A stretch of 64,000 bases of DNA from Cryptomeria japonica (GCF_030272615.1 NC_081414.1:309689164-309753163); one strand, 5' to 3'; shown: positions 35,833 through 47,471, numbered from the stretch's first letter. A program made the numbers and translations. Notes: generated by a model not told the origin, from the letters alone.

Positions 35833-38800
35833 ATGGCTTCCGCATCTCATACCAGTGCTAGTACATCCATTGAGTTAGAAAGTTTTATTTAGAGGAAGTC
35901 CAAATATAATGCCTTAACACAAGTTTCGGCTAGAGTCATACTTGAAGAAGGAATTTCAGATTATATTGATTGCAAAATAGAAGACCTAGGGTCTTTAGCT
36001 ATTCACACATAGTTAGGTTTATTTTGCGGCAAGGACAAGAAGATCAAACCAGAATTTAGTATCCTAGAGAAGAAGAAACTCCATAATGCAGTATACTTTC
36101 TGGAAGATTTTACGGAGGGTCATATTAGGATCATTTTGAGCAGAGTCCATGGTGACAAGATGTACCTGGAGAGGATGCATGATATCACACCTTAGGCAAT
36201 TCATGCAGTCACTGGTTTTTGCAACACAGGGGAAGTGGCAGCCCTAAGAATGGTAAGCAAAACTGAAATGGCCAAGCTCACCTGTTCAACAAGTGACTCA
36301 CGGGGTATGACAATTAATCCTATCAAGGATGATCTGGTGAAATACACCTGCATGGTGATAGGCTACAGAACATTCTCAGCTAGCAGGATTAATTTTGTAT
36401 CTACTGCAGCAGTAAATGCCGCTTACCAGATGATTAAAGAGGATGCATCATTTGACCTATGCACCGGTATGCAGAGGCAACTCCTGTTGAATCTAAAGGC
36501 GATCAAACAGGACAATGCACTGAGGTTTAAGTTTGGACAACTATTGGTTAGGTTGTTTTTCTATTTCCAAGGCTACTTTCCTGGAGTAGGAGATGTCCAG
36601 TGGTCTCCTGATCAACCGGTAACCAAGCAGATCAAGGAAAGCATACAAGCCATTGGAACCAGTCACCCTGAAGTACTCAACAAATATTTTGATAAGTTTA
36701 GAAGAAAGATGAGTCAAAGGGTAAGGATCTCAGGTGATATTGTTAAGAAATATGAAGATGACATCTATTTCACCATTCAGGTGGACAAATGCTTAATGGA
36801 GGTTGTTGAGCCTAGAATGGAGGAAGTGGAGCCAATGGGCTATGAGGTTATGTATGATATGTTGGAAGGGTATGCCTCAACCCTTATTGCCTCGCCTCTT
36901 GATCCTAAGGCTAAAAGGACTGAAACCTACTTGGAGAGGATTGCACTGGCCGAGGAACCATCTGTTAAGAAAGGAAAAGAACCGCCAACAAAGAAAGCCA
37001 AGGCAATTCCTACAGCATCGGCACTAGCTACCACTGCAACTCCAAGAGTGACCAAGTGGTCACCTACAAAGAAGAAACTAGAGGTGATACCGACAAAAGT
37101 CTTTGAAAGAAAAAGGAAGACTAAGACAAATGAACCAGACTCTAAAGAGACCGAGTCTGATGAAAAAGCCAAAGAAGGCCAGACAGACAAAGAAAATGAA
37201 GAAGAATGAACTGGCAGCATCCGCACCAGTAAATATTGATATCTCCTCATACAAACCTTTGACACATTTTCAAAGGATAGTTAAGAATATCAAGAGAAAG
37301 TTACTTCATGATTTAGTAGATTATTATGATGATTTTAGTGATGAGGAGAAGGAAGAAGTATTACAGGAAATTATTATTTATTTGTGCAAAAATGACCGGT
37401 TGCCATCAGAGATTAAATCTCAGACACCGGATTCTTTATTTAAAGCATTAGATAATAAATGGCACATTGCCATTGAAAAAGAATAGGAGATTAGGGAGAA
37501 AGTCTTTGCACAGTACTTTCCTGACCTCTCAAATTTAGAATTATTTGATGTGTTGGACCAAAATAAAGGACTCTTCTTCACAAGGAGAAGAAGACTCTGG
37601 CTGTTGGAAGGAAGAGTTGATGATGTTGAAAAAGACACTCATCAGTATATGAATCATGCTATTCAAGCTCACAAAGCATGAATGGTCAACTGGCAAGCAG
37701 AAAAAGAACCGGTCATATCCAAACTGGATGAAGTTTTTGATGAAGAAGGTAACCCAGTTGAAGAACCAATCGACACTATTGATGTCGATGCCCTGGATGT
37801 AGAAGATGTCACTCGGGACATACCTTCTGAGGGAACAAAATAGGGGCAACAAGCCGAACAGGGTAGTGAGCAAGCTAAGGACACACAGGAAGCAGCTAAG
37901 GAATAGGAAGAGAAGAAGAAGAGGGATGAAGATGAGAAAAAGAGAAAAGAGGAAGAAAAGAGAAAAGAGGAAGAGAAGAGAAAAGAGGAAGAGGAGAAAT
38001 GAAAAGATGAAGAGAAGAAAAAGCAAGAAGATGAAAGGAAGAAGAAAGAAGAAGAGGACAAGGAAGAAAAGAAGAAGAAAGAAGAGGGAGAAAAGAAGAA
38101 GAAGGAAGAGGAAGAAAAGAAGAATAAGGAAGATGAAGAAAAGAAGAAGAAGGAAGAGGAAGAGAAGAAAAAGAAGGAAGATGAAGAAAAGAAGAAGAAG
38201 GAAGAGAAAGAGAAAGAAGAGGAGAAGAGGAAGGAAGCAGAGAGGAAAAGAAAGAAGAGGAAGACAAGGAACAAGAACAGAAGAAAGAAGCAGAGAAAAG
38301 GTAGAAGGAAGAAGCAGACAAGGCAATGAAAGCAAGTGGAGAGCACACAGATGGAGACTTTGAAGGCAACTGGGAGTCAAGCCAAACCGGCTCATATCTC
38401 CAGTACTATCGATCTCCAGTTTGCCAATGAGTCGAAGCTTATGCAAAGCATCAAGGTTTCTCAAGAGCGCCTTGAGATCATTCGTAGGAAAAAGGAGCAG
38501 GACATAATTCAGATGACTATAGACACCCTTGTTGGTTTAATCCCCGGTACCAATCTTCCTAACACTGAATCATCACTAGCACAACTCAAACTACTATGTA
38601 CTGCAGTGGATGATCAGGTGCAGAGCCTGGAAGAAGCAGTTGAGGAAAATGTCAAGAAAGAGCATCAAAAGGCTCTTAACATTGCTCTAGTGAAAAAGTT
38701 GAATGAGCTCCAGTCTAAACTGTTGAAAGACCAAAAGGATATAAGGAATGCTTTGGATGAGGGAAACTTGCTACTAAGAAAAATCTATCAACCTCATCTG

Positions 38801-39216
38801 TTCTGTGATGATGTGCTAGCTCAGAAGAAAAAGCTTCAAATGGACTTATAGTCCTACTTCAGCACATTTAAGACACCTTATGATTCCTTTGCAACATATG
38901 GGCAAATTGTTCACCGGTTCCAGATCCAGTCAGCCAAAATGGAGCAAGAGATCAGTACACGATCTAGAGATTTGCAGAAGCTACAACTAGTTTTACTTCC
39001 ACATCTGCAAATTCTTTAGAAGTGTTATCTGAACCTGGATGCCTTGATAGTTACGCAAGAGCTGAGCACAGTTGATGCCATGGAGGAACAGGTATACCAG
39101 ATGCAAACAGAAAAAGAAGTGGCCACCTTCCTACTTGAGTCCTGGTCTCTATCCATGAAACAATTTTTGCAAGACTACAAATCGGTTTTTGACAAGTATT
39201 ATTCATTGTTGTCATA
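35833..39216 (+). pseudogene. ORF2 of E: about 1100-codon protein of unknown function
   Basis: It starts MASASHTSAS. The N-terminal third (35833-37000) is globular-looking, with LERMHDITP, AIHAVTG and a core LTCSTSDSRGM followed by VIGYRTFSASRINFV. This core recurs in ORF2 of F and resembles, from memory, plant transposon-associated proteins of unknown function. A Lys/Pro-rich linker (37000-37210), a helical segment (37210-37800), a Lys/Glu-only stretch (37905-38335) and a C-terminal coiled coil (38336-39216, LMQSIKVSQERLEII) follow. Interruptions are in-frame stops at about 35890, 36010, 36193, 37484 and later (many TAG), plus frameshifts near 37200 and around 38240-38340. No catalytic motif was seen. 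An env-like or tegument-like role would be speculation. Confidence 0.75.
37905..38335 (+). repeat. Long polypurine tract coding a Lys/Glu helix in ORF2 of E
   Basis: About 430 bp in which almost every base is A or G on the plus strand. It is built from GAAGAAGAAAAG-like words. In the ORF2 phase it encodes K, E, R and D almost exclusively (KRDEDEKKRKEEEK and so on), as in single stable alpha-helices. Long open frames in other phases and on the minus strand (Ser/Phe/Leu-rich) are by-products of composition. Confidence 0.75.
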
Positions 39217-39547
39217 AACTTTTTATATATATCAAGTGGAAACAAGGTTGTTCAGCAGTACTTTGTCATTGTTGGCAAAGGGGGAGAATTACTCTATCTA
39301 TTTTGAAGACAAATAGGGAGAAGTATTTGATTTTAAAATTTTGATATATATTTTTGATATATGCTATGTGCTCTGATATCTCAATGTTTATACTCTATAT
39401 GCAAAATTGCTATACATTGTGTTGATTAAGGGATAGTGTATATGCTTAGGGGGAGCAATTTTGTTAATGGCATGTTTTTGTTGTAAAACACTTAGATGTC
39501 AAAATTTTATTTTCCTAAGTGTTGCCATCAATGCCAAAGGGGGAGAT
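39217..39547 (+). other. 3' UTR and polypurine tract of E
   Basis: Non-coding A/T-rich sequence containing three GGGGGAG-like runs (near 39290, 39450 and 39540). The last, AAAGGGGGAGA at 39536-39546, directly precedes the 3' LTR and is the functional PPT. The extra copies may be older or auxiliary PPT-like tracts. Confidence 0.7.
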
Positions 39548-40718
39548 TGTTGGCATTTTTGATGTTTATGTCGTGATTGTCATTGATGGACACACACTTG
39601 TATAGAGACCCCCTTTATATGTATGAGCTAGAGCTCAACCAGTATTTGTTCCAACCGGTATGTTGTATTCTAGTCTTTAGACTATTGGTGATTTTGCAGA
39701 ATGTGTTTCCTGGTCTAAAGCAGCATGTCGACCCCAAGCGGTTCGTAGATCTCAACCGGTACGAGGGAGCAAAGGGGCATAACACATTCTTACCAGTCTT
39801 CATTTTTGTCAAACCGGCAACCAGTATTTTGTATGAACCGGTAATACTCTATGATGAGTTACCAACCGGCATTTTGTGATGAATTACCAACCCACCGATT
39901 GATTGACGGTGCCGACACACTGACGGTACTTTTTGTGTCGTGTTACTAAGTATGTCTAGATTCATTGAACCTAGGAAATTGTAATGTAATCCTATTGGAC
40001 CAACATGAAATCAGATTCCTTTAAAAGGACATCATGTCTAGGGTTTTGAGTTGTTGTAGTTGTTGTTGCTGAAAGGGTTTATGTTGTGGCTAGGGTTTAA
40101 GGTGGTTGTTGAGTTGTTGTAAGAGAGATCTTATCTGAGAAGATCAAGTTGCAATAGAGAGAGATAGAGAAGATTGAAGTAATGCTAAAACACATTAACA
40201 GTGAGCTATACTGGATCTAATCAAGCAGTTTGTGCTATTAGATAGATCAAACACTTGTTGATTACTCACATCTTTGACAAGTTTGTAGCCCTTAACTGGG
40301 TAGGCCCAAAAGCATTTGTAAAATCCTCTAACAAGGTGGTTCACTTCTGTGAATCTAAAATCCTCTAACAAGGTAGTCTTTAATCAGACTTATCTCCTAA
40401 CAGAGATTGAGATTCCTAACAAGATATGTTCTGGTGAATAACATTGTAAGACCTTAACCGGTCTGGTTTCTATTCTGCAGATAGTGACTTGTGAGTTCCA
40501 TCTCAGCGCGGTTTTTCCTAGTTGGGTTTCCACATCAAATATATTGTGTTATGGTTTTATTGCTTTTGTGGGTGAATGCTTTATTTGCATTTTGGTTTGC
40601 ATGTGTGATAACCGGTCTGTCTGTTAGACTGTTTTACCGGTTTATCTTCAGACTGTGTAAGTGTTTAAGTATAGAGAATTTTGGCATACTAATTCACCAC
40701 CCCTCTTAGTTTTCATAA
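39548..40718 (+). repeat. 3' LTR of element E
   Basis: A 1171-bp copy, followed by CTAAG at 40719-40723. It is about 40 bp longer than the 5' LTR, mainly from a local duplication at about 40321-40375 in which AAATCCTCTAACAAGGT occurs twice. Confidence 0.9.
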
Positions 40719-40800
40719 CTAAGAACATCATCAATGGTTCCTGATGTTTCAAGAACCACCATCAATGTCAATAGTAGTTCTGCAAACAACTATTAGCATT
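40719..40800 (-). pseudogene. Element C pol, upstream fragment right of E
   Basis: On the minus strand the frame reads EPLMMFL up to the E insertion point. It joins, after removing E and one CTAAG, with VPNYPLIFDKQ at 32900-32953 without a stop. This short continuity supports the E boundaries. No domain is identifiable further upstream. Confidence 0.5.
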
Positions 40801-42492
40801 CATAGTGGTTCTTGGAACCAACAAAATCTCTAACTAGTCATAATTATCAATTTTCATATAACTTCCCACAAATTTGAATTTGAAGTACCTATTTGTGCAC
40901 TCTAGAAGAAGGAAGACTCAAAAGACCTATACACTTAGTCAATTTTTAGATATTTTAGATATTTTTCATTTGGAGAAATGACTAAGAAGCAAAGGGAAAC
41001 CAAAATACAAAAAACACAATTGACCCAGTCAATTTTTAGATATTTCACATTTGGAGACATGAATAAGAAGAAAGGGGAAACCAAAATACAAAAAACACAA
41101 TTGACTTGAATACCCATAAGGATCTCTCACATCAATTATCAGTAGTGGGGAAACAAGGCTGGCATAAAGTGTCAATAGGACTAATGCTAATTTTTTTAAA
41201 AACTATATCAAATAGAGATTCTCACTTATTTGTTTTGGTATCTTGCAATTTCCTTAGCTTTAATTTAATGTAAATAAATTCAGGAAATATTTATTTATGA
41301 AAGTAAACCTTGACTTTTTCACTAACTGATTTTCTCCTTGATGCAAATTTAGATTTATTTCATACTATTCTTTGACTAATTATATTTTTTACTTAACTTT
41401 TTGTGGAATATATTATATGTGCCTCATAAAGTCTACCACATCTTGGACACCCTAATTTCCCTTGAGAATATCAATTAGAACAATTTCTCCTTAGGATAAT
41501 TTAAGTAATAATATTAAAGGGACATTACAAGTAAATTTGTTAACTCCAGAATTAAAAGGAAACTCAACCTTTACCCAAAATAAATCCTATTACCTTAATT
41601 ATCATTAACTAGGTTTCAAAGCATTCTGCACAAACTTTTACTTGTTCCATTGAGTTACACATATGTTTAAGGGAAGAGAGATAAATTATATGGCAAATTA
41701 TTAGCAAATTTTCTCCACAAATTCATACTCTTATGTGAGAAACCTTCTATTTGAGTCGCTTGTTGTAGCCTTGAGTAGTCCATACAATTGCACAATAGCT
41801 TTACAAAATAATTTAATGGTCAACAACAAAAATAGAATCATTCATTATTTGAATACAATGCAATCAATCCACAATCCTTTGGATATTGGCAAGGGTTTAC
41901 ACAAGCTAGTGTTATATTGTCTAACTTGAAAAACTTGGCAACATTTACATGTAGAAACAAGCTTATTTATATTCTTATTTTAATAAGGTCAAAATAACTC
42001 TTTAATATCAAGTTGTAATTTTTGTGCCTCCGAAAGTGACACCCAAGATATTTGAATGCATTTCCCTAATTATTTTTCTATCATTAACTCCATGTGAATA
42101 CAAAGTTGGATCTCCTTAAATAAAATACATCAAACAACAACTATTTATCATAGAATTTTTTTCTTGCAAAAAATTATGGGTAACTTTATAAAGTTTGGTT
42201 AAACGAATTTACTAAATATTATTCATTCATATATTTGAACCTAATGATCTTATTGGTCACTGAGTCAAGTGGATGTCATGTCCTACCTAAAGCATGCACT
42301 ACAACACTAGTCTTTTTCATGTTTGCATTACACCACAAATATATACTTATATAAAAAGGAAACCTGCTGAATTTAGTACACCTCCATGCTTTTCTTTAGA
42401 TACTTATAACTTTGACTTGTTAAATTATGTTTGACTCATTATAAGTGGTTTATTTTGTTGGTATGTGTGTGTATGTGGATAGATTCATGTGA
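40801..42492. other. Gene-free AT-rich region with a local tandem duplication
   Basis: No domain on either strand. At about 40937-41112 a 90-bp unit (containing GTCAATTTTTAGATATTT and AAACCAAAATACAAAAAACAC) occurs twice in tandem. The remainder is AT-rich with only short frames. It may be the decayed 5' part of element C or other old sequence. Confidence 0.4.
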
Positions 42493-42497
42493 TCCAT

Positions 42498-44031
42498 TGG
42501 TGCAGGAGTACCCAAAGATATAAATGAATCCTAAAGAGTCTAATATCATCCATGAGGTGAAAAAGATCATATGTAGTAGGTTGATAGGTTTGTGAGTTAA
42601 TAAGACCCAATTGATGTAAGGCATTGTCATGGTTGCATTTTATAAGCCACCATGGACAAATGACCATATGGGTCAATAGGATTTTAGGCATGAGTCAGGA
42701 AATAAATATTGGTCTTAGAAAAATCATACCAATCCTTGGAATAGGCCGAATGCACCTTGGAGTTGCCAAATTTAAAAACTGCAAGTTGACAACTTTTGTT
42801 GTCATTGCAAAATGTTTTAAGAACGGGTAACTAATCCTCCAACGGTTCCAAATTTTAAAAAGTGGTTGGAAACCATTAGGGAAGATATATTAGGCCCAGT
42901 TGGATCGATTCCAAGGTTGTTGTTGTTGAATTTGTTGAAATTGGTGATGTTTTGGAGTTTTGGAGCAATACAATATACTTGGAGTTTCCTGAAATTCTGT
43001 GTGTTTGATGTTCAATTCTGACTGGTACGGATTGGTGGATGCCTGAAACCAATTAGATTAATTATGGAAGTCTCTTACCTTTTATTTGAATCAAGTTTGA
43101 GGTCTTGTAACAATCAGGTTGTAGAGATCCATCAAAACCTATCCGGACTGGTCACAAACCCTACCAGCACCTAGGGTTTCACTATAAAAATACCTTTAAT
43201 CTAACATTTTCACCAAAGGACCAAACAAATTGTGGGAAAATATTATAGGGTTTATTGTACCATAATAGTTTGGTGTTGGTTTGCAGGGAGGTTCCAAGCC
43301 TGAGGAGATTGAATTGACCCTAGGCGGGCATCTCTATGTGATCACCTAAACTGAAGAAGTAAAAATCACTTGCAGTAGACAAAGGAGATGGGATCAAGTC
43401 TTGAAACCTTGGATTTGGTAGTTTGAAACCTTACCCTACCTTTTATAAGTGTTGGTTTAGTCAGGGGACTAATACAAGGGGTACTTGTTTTAGAAATTAT
43501 GCCTAATTGGCTTAATTAGGTCTAGAAGGACAGTAAGGATATAAACCATTAAAACTTGGGGTTAGGGTCTAATATTTTGGGGAATTGTGTAACTTGATAA
43601 AGGGTATCTGAATTTTCCCTTATCTTGTCTTTTCCTTTGAAATTTTATTAAGTTATGTGTGGAGAACTCAACCGGTAGGGCTACTAGACAAATAGGACAT
43701 TTGTGAGACTAGTACCCCCTAACATATTTTACAGTCAGATATTATGGATGTGTTGTGTTGTTTGGACCACCAATAGACAAAATCCAATAGGTTTCCATCC
43801 CACCGGTACTGGAAGATTGTCCTCCATTCACACAAGTGTAGAGTGTTTTCATCCCACCGGTACCGGAAGATACTAATCATTTATGGATCCGGTCACACGA
43901 ATTGTTGTGTGAGTTGATAAATTGGTAGGTTTGTTGTTTGACATGTTGAATAAACAAAACAATTTTATTTGGACATAGTATTTGTGGGTGAGAGAAGGTT
44001 ATCACCTAGTTTGTTTCTTGGGTCTACATCA
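42498..44031 (+). repeat. 5' LTR of element G
   Basis: A 1534-bp LTR with a TATAAAAA box at 43193-43200. It contains one copy of the AACCGGTAGGGCTACTAG unit that is amplified in the 3' LTR. Confidence 0.88.
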
Positions 44032-44034
44032 TAT

Positions 44035-44046
44035 TGGTATCAGAGC
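44035..44046 (+). other. Primer-binding site of G (Met-type)
   Basis: TGGTATCAGAGC, an exact match to the usual complement of initiator tRNA-Met, three bases after the LTR end. Confidence 0.92.
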
Positions 44047-44087
44047 GAGTTGGATCACTTGGGGAAAGTGATTTTTGGTGTATGTCC

Positions 44088-44985
44088 ATGGAAGGAAGTG
44101 AGGGAGAGGATAGCAGCATGCCTCCTAAGAGTATGTCTCAATATTCCATAAAGAAGTTGTTTGAGGAGATGTTTGAAAACAGAGTGATGGAGTTAGAGAA
44201 GGCCAAGGGCCAAGGAAAGGAGGGTGAATGTGACTCTGATGGACAAGAAGAATAGGGGGAGAAGAAGAAAACCCAAGGAAGGAGGTTGAGTTACCTCCAA
44301 ATGAAAGAGAATTTTTTTAGGTCCTAAAGTCCATTGGCAGAGAATCCTCATCAAGTAAAGATGACATCCCTATGTTTAGTGGAAAATGAATACAGAAGAA
44401 GTGATGGATTGGATTGAGGCATTGAACAACCATTTTGAATGCAAGGAGACCCCTAAGAATAATAAGGTTATCTTTGCTAAGTCCAAGATGAAAGGAGAAA
44501 TGCTCACTTGGTGGAATTACCTCCAAGGCAAGAGGGTGAAGGAAGGCAGAGGTATGATAACCTCATGGGATAGAATATTGGCAAAAGTGAAGGCGCAATT
44601 CATCCCAGTAGACTATGAAGTCCAAGTCTACAAGAAGTTACAAGGTTTGCGACAAAAAGACCTTGATGTGAGTGCATATACCGATGAGTTCCATAGGTTG
44701 ACTCTAAGGACCAAAAACCATGAGGAGGAACCAAAGAAAGTGGCAAGATATCTTAGTGGATTGAAATATAGTATCCAAGATGAGATCAGCATACTAGCAC
44801 CTGAGACAGTAGACAAGTGCTTTCAACTAGTACTAAGGGCAGAGGAGAAGTTAAAGAGAAAGAATGATCAGAATAACAGAGGTAGAGGGGGTAGAAACTT
44901 CAGAGGCAGAGGCCATATAAATGGTAGAGGACAGAGTCCTAGGACACAAGGAGAGGCTAATCAATAAAGTCAGCATGGAGATGGT
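44088..44985 (+). pseudogene. gag of element G
   Basis: It starts at ATG 44088 (MEGSEGEDSSM), 41 bp after the PBS. An acidic N-terminal part is open to 44255, then a frame change leads into the capsid core at 44386-44967. The core shows the retrotransposon gag pattern: VMDWIEALNNHFECKE, WWNYLQGKR, YTDEFHRLTL and YLSGLKYSIQDEI. A C-terminal Arg/Gly-rich stretch (RGRGGRNFRGRG) follows. No CCHC knuckle remains before the deletion junction. This is a chromovirus-type gag, interrupted by at least one frameshift. Confidence 0.82.
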
Positions 44986-45089
44986 AACACAAGAGGGAGT
45001 TTCATTGGATGAAGACCCAATCATAGAGGTAGATTTGGTGGAAGAAGCTCGGAGCCTTTCAGATTCTACAACTACAATCAAGTAGGTGA

Positions 45090-45948
45090 CAATCAAACAG
45101 AAGTGGTCAATAGGTCACTTAGAAATTTGTTAAGGTGCCTCACCAAGCAACATGTTGAAAAGTGGGATTCCATTATCTCCCAAGAAGAATATGCCTATAA
45201 TGATTCTATCAATGGTAGTACTGGAAGGAGACCTTTCCAAATTGTCTATGGAATGAATCCAAGAGGTGTACTGGAATTGAGAAATCTACCCTCAACTGAA
45301 CATATTAGTCCTTATGGAGAAGAATTTGTTGAAGGGATAAAGGAGATTCATGACCAAGTCAGGATGCAGTTGCAGAGAAGTTAAAATAAGTACAAGGAGC
45401 AGACTGATAGAAGAAAGAGAGATGTGCAGTTCCAAGTTGGAGACATGGTATGGGCAAATCTATAAAAGGGGAGATTGCCAAAAGGGAAACACACAAAGCT
45501 CATGATGAGGAAGGTTGTACTTTGTCATATACTCAAGAATTTTGGGAACAATGCATATGAAATCCAATTACCTTCAGATGTAGGTATATCCCCAATCTTT
45601 AATGTTGCAGATCTAACACCATTCAAAGGTACAAGGCATAAAGATGGTAGATTCTTGGTGAAAGATATTGCAGACATACTAAAAGACTTTCCAAGTCAAG
45701 GGCCATCCAAACTTGAGAGGATCTTGGACACCAAGGTTGTGAAGAAAACTAGGAACAGGGTCTACAAACAATACCTTGTCAAGTGGCAAGGACTCCCTGA
45801 GGCAGATGCAATATGGATGGATGAAGACCAGATGAAGAAACATGGGACTACATTGCAAGAACTCATCTCAAGTGTACTTGAGATTCAACTACTCAGGGAG
45901 TATGGTGTAGGAGCACCCAAAGACACAAATGAAGCCTTAAGAGTCTAA
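45090..45948 (+). pseudogene. Integrase C-terminus and chromodomain of G
   Basis: The segment opens abruptly inside the integrase core (EVVNRSLRNLLRCL, YNDSINGSTGRRPFQIVYG). It continues through the integrase C-terminal region (KNFGNNAYEIQLPSD, SPIFNVADLTPF) and ends with a chromodomain at about 45709-45846 (LERILDTKVV, YLVKWQGLPEADAIWM). Chromodomains guide chromovirus integration to chromatin. Stops at about 45382 and 45463 interrupt it. The 3' end lies close to the PPT and LTR, the normal chromovirus arrangement. Confidence 0.88.
45893..45902 (+). other. Polypurine tract of G
   Basis: A short CAGGGAGTA-type purine stretch immediately before the 3' LTR start TGGTGTAGG. The chromodomain frame reads through it, so coding sequence and PPT overlap. 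Confidence 0.55.
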
Positions 45949-47466
45949 TATCACCCATGAGGTGATAATGATCAAATGTAGTAGGTTGATAGGTTTGTGA
46001 GTCAATAAGACCCAATTGATGTAAGGCATTGTCATGGTTACATTTTATAAGCCACCGTGGACAAATGATCATGTGGGTTAGTAGGAGTCTAGGCATGAGT
46101 CAAGAAATAAATTTTGGTCTTGGAAACATTAGACCAATCCTTGGAATAGGCCGAATGCACCTTGGAGTCGCCAAATTTGAAAAGTGCATATTAACAACTT
46201 TTGTTGTCATTGCAAAATATTGTAAGGGGTAACTAATCCTCCAATAGTTCCAAAGTTTTAAAAGTGGATCAAAACCATTAGGGAGGATATATTAGGCCCA
46301 CTTGGATTGATTATAGGGTTTTGGTTGTTGAAGTTGTTGAAATTGGTGATGTTTTGGAGTTTCCTAAAATTATGTGTGTTTGATGTTTATTTTTGACCAG
46401 TGTGGATTGGTGGATGCCTAAAACCAATTGGATGAGTTAGGGAAGTCTCTTACCTTTCATTTGAATCAATTTTGAGGTCTTTTAACAATCAGGTTGTAGA
46501 GATCCATCAAACCCTATCCAAACTGGTCACAAACCCTGCCAGCACCTAGGGTTTCACTGTAAAAATGCCCTTAATCTGACATTTTCACCAGAGGACCAAA
46601 AAACCTATGGGAAAATGTTATAAGGAAAATTGTACCATAATATTTTGGTGTTTATTTGTAGGGATTTTCCAAGCCCGAGGAGATTTAATTGACCCTGGGC
46701 GGGCATCTCTATGTGACCGCCTAAACTGAAGAACTGAAAATCACTTGCAGTAGACAAAGGAGATGGGATTAAGTCTCGAAACCTTGGATGTGGTGGTCTA
46801 AAACCTTACCCCACCTTGTATAAGTGTCGGTTTAGTCAAGGTACTAATACAAGGGGTACTTGTTTTGAAAATTAGGCCTAATTGGCTTAATTAGGTCTGG
46901 AAGGACAGTAAGGATATAGACCATTCAAACTTGGGGTTAGGGTCTAAGATTTTGGGGAATTGTGTAACATGATAAAGGGTATCTGAATCTACCCTTATCT
47001 TATCTTTTCCTTTGAAATTTTATTAAGTTATGTGTGGAGAACTCAACCGGTAGGGCTACTAGTCAACCGATAGGGCTACTAGTCAACCGGTAGAGCTACA
47101 AGTCAATCGATAGGGCTACTAGACAAATAGGACAGTTGTGAGACTAGTACCCCCTAACACATTTGACAGTCAGATCTTATGGATGTTTTGTGTTGTTTGG
47201 ACCACTAATAAACAAAATCCAATAGGTTTCCATCCCACCGATACTGGAAGATTGTCTACCATTCACACAAGGGTAGAGTGTTTTCATCCCACTGGTACCA
47301 GAAGATGTTAATCCTTTATGGATCCAGTCACACAAATCGTTTTGTGAGTTGAGAACTTGGTAGGTATGTTGTTTGACACCTTGAAAAAACAAAACAACTT
47401 GATTTGGACATAATAGAGTTGGGTGAGAGAAGGTTATCACCTAGTTTGTTGGTTGGCTCTGCATCA
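45903..47466 (+). repeat. 3' LTR of element G
   Basis: A 1564-bp copy. The TATA box of the 5' LTR is here TGTAAAAA (46558-46565). A small minisatellite (47044-47130) accounts for much of the length difference. Confidence 0.88.
47044..47130 (+). repeat. Minisatellite of about 22 bp in the 3' LTR of G
   Basis: About four units of CAACCGGTAGGGCTACTAGT (with CCGA and AGAGC variants) in tandem. The matching place in the 5' LTR (about 43669-43690) has one unit. Confidence 0.8.
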
Positions 47467-47471
47467 TCCAT

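Larger units (their letters stand above)
32954..40718 (+). mobile_element. Element E: pol-less LTR retrotransposon with two ORFs
   Basis: LTRs at 32954-34084 and 39548-40718 start TGTTGGCATTTTT and end CATCA (5') or CATAA (3', one change). CTAAG is present on both sides. A Met-type PBS follows the 5' LTR and a PPT precedes the 3' LTR. The 5.5-kb interior encodes ORF1 (coiled coil plus CCHC knuckles) and a long ORF2. Nothing resembling protease, integrase, RT or RNase H is present on either strand. E must have been copied by enzymes from another element. The C-terminal LTR motif TTCACCCCCCTCTTAG followed by a Met PBS is typical of plant Ty1/copia elements (inference). It sits inside element C, whose frame reads across the insertion point. 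Confidence 0.9.
42498..47466 (+). mobile_element. Element G: internally deleted chromovirus (Ty3/gypsy)
   Basis: LTRs of 1534 bp (42498-44031) and 1564 bp (45903-47466) start TGGTG and end CATCA. TCCAT lies on both sides (42493-42497 and 47467-47471). A Met-type PBS and a short PPT are present. The interior is only 1.9 kb: gag is followed directly by the C-terminal part of integrase and a chromodomain. Protease, RT, RNase H and most of integrase are missing. G is therefore a non-autonomous deletion derivative of a chromovirus. It could still have been mobilised in trans, because LTRs, PBS and PPT are retained. Confidence 0.9.

Noticed and set aside
37541-38464. Ser/Phe/Leu-rich minus-strand frames of 157 to 307 codons
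   Set aside because: They are the reverse of the polypurine Lys/Glu tract of ORF2 and have no independent support.
32954-40718. Endogenous pararetrovirus (caulimovirid) interpretation of E and F
   Set aside because: LTR pairs, 5-bp TSDs, PBS and PPT show LTR retrotransposons; no movement-protein or pararetroviral pol motif is present.
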